NCBI RefSeq assembly: GCF_036850765.1
Contig: NC_089495.1
Span: 121,543,033-121,607,032, forward strand
Direction: 5' to 3'
From: Saccopteryx bilineata
Taxonomy: Eukaryota; Chordata; Mammalia; Chiroptera; Emballonuridae
Length of the DNA stretch: 64,000 nucleotides
The position numbers and the translations under genes were made by a program. A model generated the notes under the pieces. The model worked only from the letters and a program-made list of their open reading frames with translations, did no database searches and was not told where the DNA came from. Each line of letters starts with the position of its first letter. The stretch's first letter is position 1. Shown piece by piece: positions 60,568-64,000 of this stretch.

Positions 60568-60901
60568 AGCCTGAGCAGGCGGTGGTGCAGTGGATAGAGC
60601 ATCAGACTGGGATGCGGAGGACCCAGGTTCAAGACCCGAGTTCGCCAACTTGAGCGCGGGCTCATCTGGTTTGAGCAAAGCTCACCAGCTTGAACCCAAG
60701 GTCGCTGGCTTGAGCAAGGCGTTACTCAGTCTGCTGTAGCCCCACAGTCAAGGCACATATGAGAAAGCAATCAATGAACTAAGGTGTCGCAACGAAAAAC
60801 TGACGATTGATGCTTCTAATCTCTCTACGTTCCTGTCTGTCTGTCCCTATCTATCCCTCTCTCTGACTCTGTCTCTGTAAAAAAAAAAAAAAAAGAAAAA
60901 A
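60568..60901 (+). repeat. tRNA-derived SINE, family B, full length
   Basis: Head gcctgagcaggcggtggtgc, B-box-like caggttcaagacccg, body with ccagcttgaacccaaggtcg, and poly(A). The TSD aattgataatga is exact over 12 bp (60556-60567, 60902-60913). Confidence 0.92.
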
Positions 60902-60913
60902 AATTGATAATGA

Positions 60914-61583
60914 GCCTGACCAGGTGGTGGTGCAATGGATAGAGCAGGGGTTGGGAACCTATGGCTTGCGAACCAGATGTGGCTCTTTTGATGGCTGCAT
61001 CTGGCTTGCAGACAAATCTTTAATAAGAAAAATAATGTTAAAAATATAAAACATTCTCATGTATTACAATCCATTCATTTCCTACTGCTCATGTTCATGG
61101 TTGCAGGTGGCTGGAGCCAATCACAGCTGTCCTCTGGGACAACACCAAATTTTTATTGGATAATGTGTAACGTACACAGGTCGTTGTATGGCTCTCACGG
61201 AATTACATTTTAAAATATGTGGCGTTCATGGCTCTCAGCCAAAAAGGTTCCCGACCCCTGGGGTAGAGGAATGACCTGGAACACAGAGAGCCCAGGTGTG
61301 AAACCCGAGGTCTCCAGATTGAGTGCGGGTTCACCAGCTTGAGTGTGGGGTCACTGGCTTGATCCCAAAGGTTGCTGGCTGGGGCCTAAAGTTGCTGGCT
61401 TGAGCAAGGGGTTACTCACTCTACTGTAGCCCCCCCAGGTCAAGGCACATATGAGAAAGCAATCAATGAACAACTAAGGTGCCACAACAAAGAACTGATG
61501 TTTCTCATCTCTCTCCCTTTCTGTCCTTATCTGTCCCTCTTGTCTCTCTCTCTCTGTCACTAAAATAAAATAAAATAAAATAA
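60914..61583 (+). repeat. Second family-B SINE in tandem, split by a hAT element
   Basis: Head gcctgaccaggtggtggtgc begins immediately after the TSD of the previous SINE. The hAT insertion at 60945-61260 divides it inside the A-box region. The body resumes at 61261 and ends in (AAAAT)n near 61561-61583. Confidence 0.9.
60945..61260. mobile_element. hAT-like non-autonomous element (family 4) inside a SINE
   Basis: Termini CAGGGGTTGGGAACCTATGG and (inverted) CAGGGGTCGGGAACCTTTTT. The 8-bp TSD ggatagag (60937-60944) and gggtagag (61261-61268) match at 7 of 8. It is 316 bp, with the sub-terminal palindrome-like motif catctggcttgcag near the left end. Confidence 0.9.
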
Positions 61584-64000
61584 TGTATTTAGCTACCTAG
61601 ATCTAGAAGCCTAGCACAAAGTAAGTGTTTAACAAATGATGGCTATTAGCTATAATCACCTCCCTTTCTCATATCACTCCTCAAAACCCCCCTTGTTTGG
61701 GGTAGAAAAGAGGGGCAGGCACCTTGACATAACAAAGGATCAGACGAGAGTGACAGTTATAGCCCTGTTCCATCCTAAACCCAACTTAACCTAAACCACA
61801 AGTGTGTCTGTCCCACCCCAGAGAGATATGAGTGTCAGGACATAGGAGTCGGCAGTGGCTGCTTCCCCACAGCCAACCCAACAGATAACACCTGTGCATA
61901 GCATACCTACATGCTCTCAGTGGGTAACCAACTGAAATCTAGGACCAAGACAGCCTTCTGCACCCTCACACACGTAGGCCCATGTACACCACATCATCCC
62001 ATAACACACCAACCTAATTCTTACACATTCACACCTTCTCGAGTGCTGCTAGGAGCAATGTTTTCTAAGATGAGCCCCATGTTTCTCTTGACAGTGCCAT
62101 TGTTATGCCCCTAAATGTGTCAGTGACAACTTCCTGGACAACTTCCAGCCAGGGTGGGAAGCGGAAACAGATCTCATGCCCAGAAAGCCCCAAGAGGGAT
62201 TCAAACCAGAGAAGACTGGCACGTCCAGGTCACTCACAGGTCTGACCAGAGGACTCAGGTTTCCGAAGGGCTTGAGTCCAGAGAATTTTTAAATTTCAGA
62301 TTTTTAGTCACAAATCCAAATTTCGGACCACTGAACTGGAAGAGGGACTTGAGAGTGTGTCCGTGTAAGTCCTTATCTCTTAGGAGACGCAGCAGCAGAG
62401 AGGAGAGGTGAACACACATGCCAGCCTCTCACACCAGGTCTGCACAGATCCATCCACCATGGCTCCGTCCACTATGTTCAGAGGCTGTGCTCCCCCAGAG
62501 CCCACCTGTGAGGGCCTTCTGGGCAAACAGAGTAGGGAAGGTGAGCAGGGCTGCACAGTAAGGTCATACCTTCTCAACAAGACAGTACTCAGAGAAGGGG
62601 AAGGGAGGAAGGGCCCAGACACCCCAGCTGGCACCGCCACTGCTGTTGTCTAAGATGTTGCTCACAGAAATATGTGCACTCTCTCACCCACTGGGCTCCG
62701 ATTCCTGCAACGGATTATCATTTTGCTCATGGGAGAACGCAAGGATGGTGGGCGGTACCTGGAGAAAGAGCCATGCTCAGCTCCTCTCAGTATTCATGGG
62801 AGGTGGGATGTCAGTGGGACAGTAACCGGAGCAGAGAGGTTAGACTTACTAAGCACAGCAGGGACTGCCTGCTTATATAAGAACCCTAATTCTGTTAGCC
62901 AACCATGGGCTCAGTTACAAACCACATTTCCCAGCCTTCCTTGTGACCATGTTTTTTAAGGGCTGGCTAACAAAATGTAAGCAGAAGTGTGTGAGCCTTC
63001 CAGAAAGAGTCCCTTAAAGTATTGTCTCACATGGGCGAGCCACTCTTTGTCTTTCTCTCCATTCCTCTCTTTGCATTTTCTTTGGAGACAGAAATATGAA
63101 GGCCGGAGCTCCAGCAGCCATGTCTGACCACGGAAAACAAAGGATAAAAACCGTGGGTCAGGGCAGTGGAGCAAGGTCAAGCTAAACACTCACCCGCCAG
63201 TCCATGCAGCAGACCACATGCTGCAGCTAAATCCTTCAAGACAGAGGAGCCGAAGTCCTGACAGCCACGCAGCTGGCCACACTGGCCCTGGGCTTCCTGT
63301 CTCTAACCTTCCTTTACAAAACACAGAAAAGCTTCTTTCATGTTTAAGCCATATTTTATAGTTTCCAACAGAATCGAATCCTACCTGATGCACTCACCCT
63401 AACAGGAGCCTTTACCCACGAAGGGAAGCACCAAAGGAGATTGCACAGTAGTCTCCCACTGAGGCTGGCTGGACCACACCATGGAGCTGTGCTACTCATA
63501 GAAATGGCTCGGCGAGCGTCCCTGCAGAGGTCGATAGCCTTGCTACTAACAGAAGAGCAGAGCTTTCCTCAAGGAGTTAAACAGGAAGATTCACCCGCAA
63601 AACTAACACTTCCTATTGCCCATAACCTAAACATCAGGGTAAACAAATCCAGTGAAGGGGCACGATTTGCTCTCCTGAGTGAATACTAGACCCACAGATG
63701 CTCCTTAACAAAACACAACCCTTTACATCAATTCCTAATACTTTTGGGCCAGCTCATCCTGTTTCTACTTCCTGCAGAAAAAGCCTAGTACAAGGCTCCC
63801 CAAATCTCTGAACATGTGGTCCATTAGCTCACCAAACAAGACTCACTTACTAAGATGGCTGATGTCCTTGGGCCCTGTGTGAACTGTGTTATGTTCCCCA
63901 AAATATAAAAGGCTAAGGCAGAGGCTGGATGAAATGAACACTCCCTAGTGGGAGGACAGACGTCTGTCCTGCCATAGGGACAGAGGAAAGAAAAGAGAGC
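61584..64000. other. 5' intron of MICAL3, right end of window
   Basis: Mostly unique. A possible L2/MIR trace lies at 61590-61660 (gcctagcacaaagtaagtgt). The stretch 62880-63400 resembles an ancient LTR-type repeat (acaaaccacatttcccagcc; tcatgtttaagccatatttt). No promoter or exon was identified. Confidence 0.4.

Overview
This is mammalian nuclear DNA, almost certainly from a bat (Chiroptera). Three things point that way. There are many copies of tRNA-derived SINEs with a head of the GCCCTGGCCGGTTGGCTCAG type and the tail architecture typical of bats. There are young-looking L1 copies. There is also an unusually rich set of short hAT-like DNA transposons with intact 8-bp target-site duplications (TSDs). 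The bat family cannot be fixed by eye; a rhinolophoid or emballonurid is a guess.

The only protein-coding gene I can support is MICAL3 on the minus strand. Ten consecutive coding exons lie between 19252 (start codon) and 4787. All have GT-AG borders and matching phases. Together they encode residues 1 to about 515, which is the whole FAD monooxygenase domain and the linker before the calponin-homology domain. The rest of the gene lies to the left, outside the window. The first coding exon also carries 73 nt of 5' UTR, so everything from 19326 to 64000 is upstream and is best read as one very large 5' intron, at least 44 kb. No CpG island, first exon or second gene was recognised there.

The introns are filled with nested repeats, and many insertion events can be ordered from their TSDs. 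In the left part (1-19 kb), tRNA-SINEs, a TA-flanked pogo-like element, an L1 3' end split by a SINE, and a hAT element holding a 34-nt piece of U2 snRNA sit between the exons. In the middle (20-33 kb) there are two hAT families and a class III-like endogenous retrovirus fragment with a serine-tRNA-type primer binding site. From 33.7 to 43.7 kb there is an L1-dense block: a nearly complete antisense L1 inserted into a SINE, then a young sense L1 inserted into an old L1. The right part (44-64 kb) is mostly unique intronic DNA with ancient MIR/L2 remnants, another antisense L1, another hAT, a MITE and two tandem SINEs, one of them split by a hAT.

I found no new gene system, CRISPR array or functional RNA gene. 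The most unusual observations are the U2 sliver with a perfect 16-bp TSD, the run of hAT elements with perfect TSDs, and a 63-bp tandem duplication at 24.9 kb.
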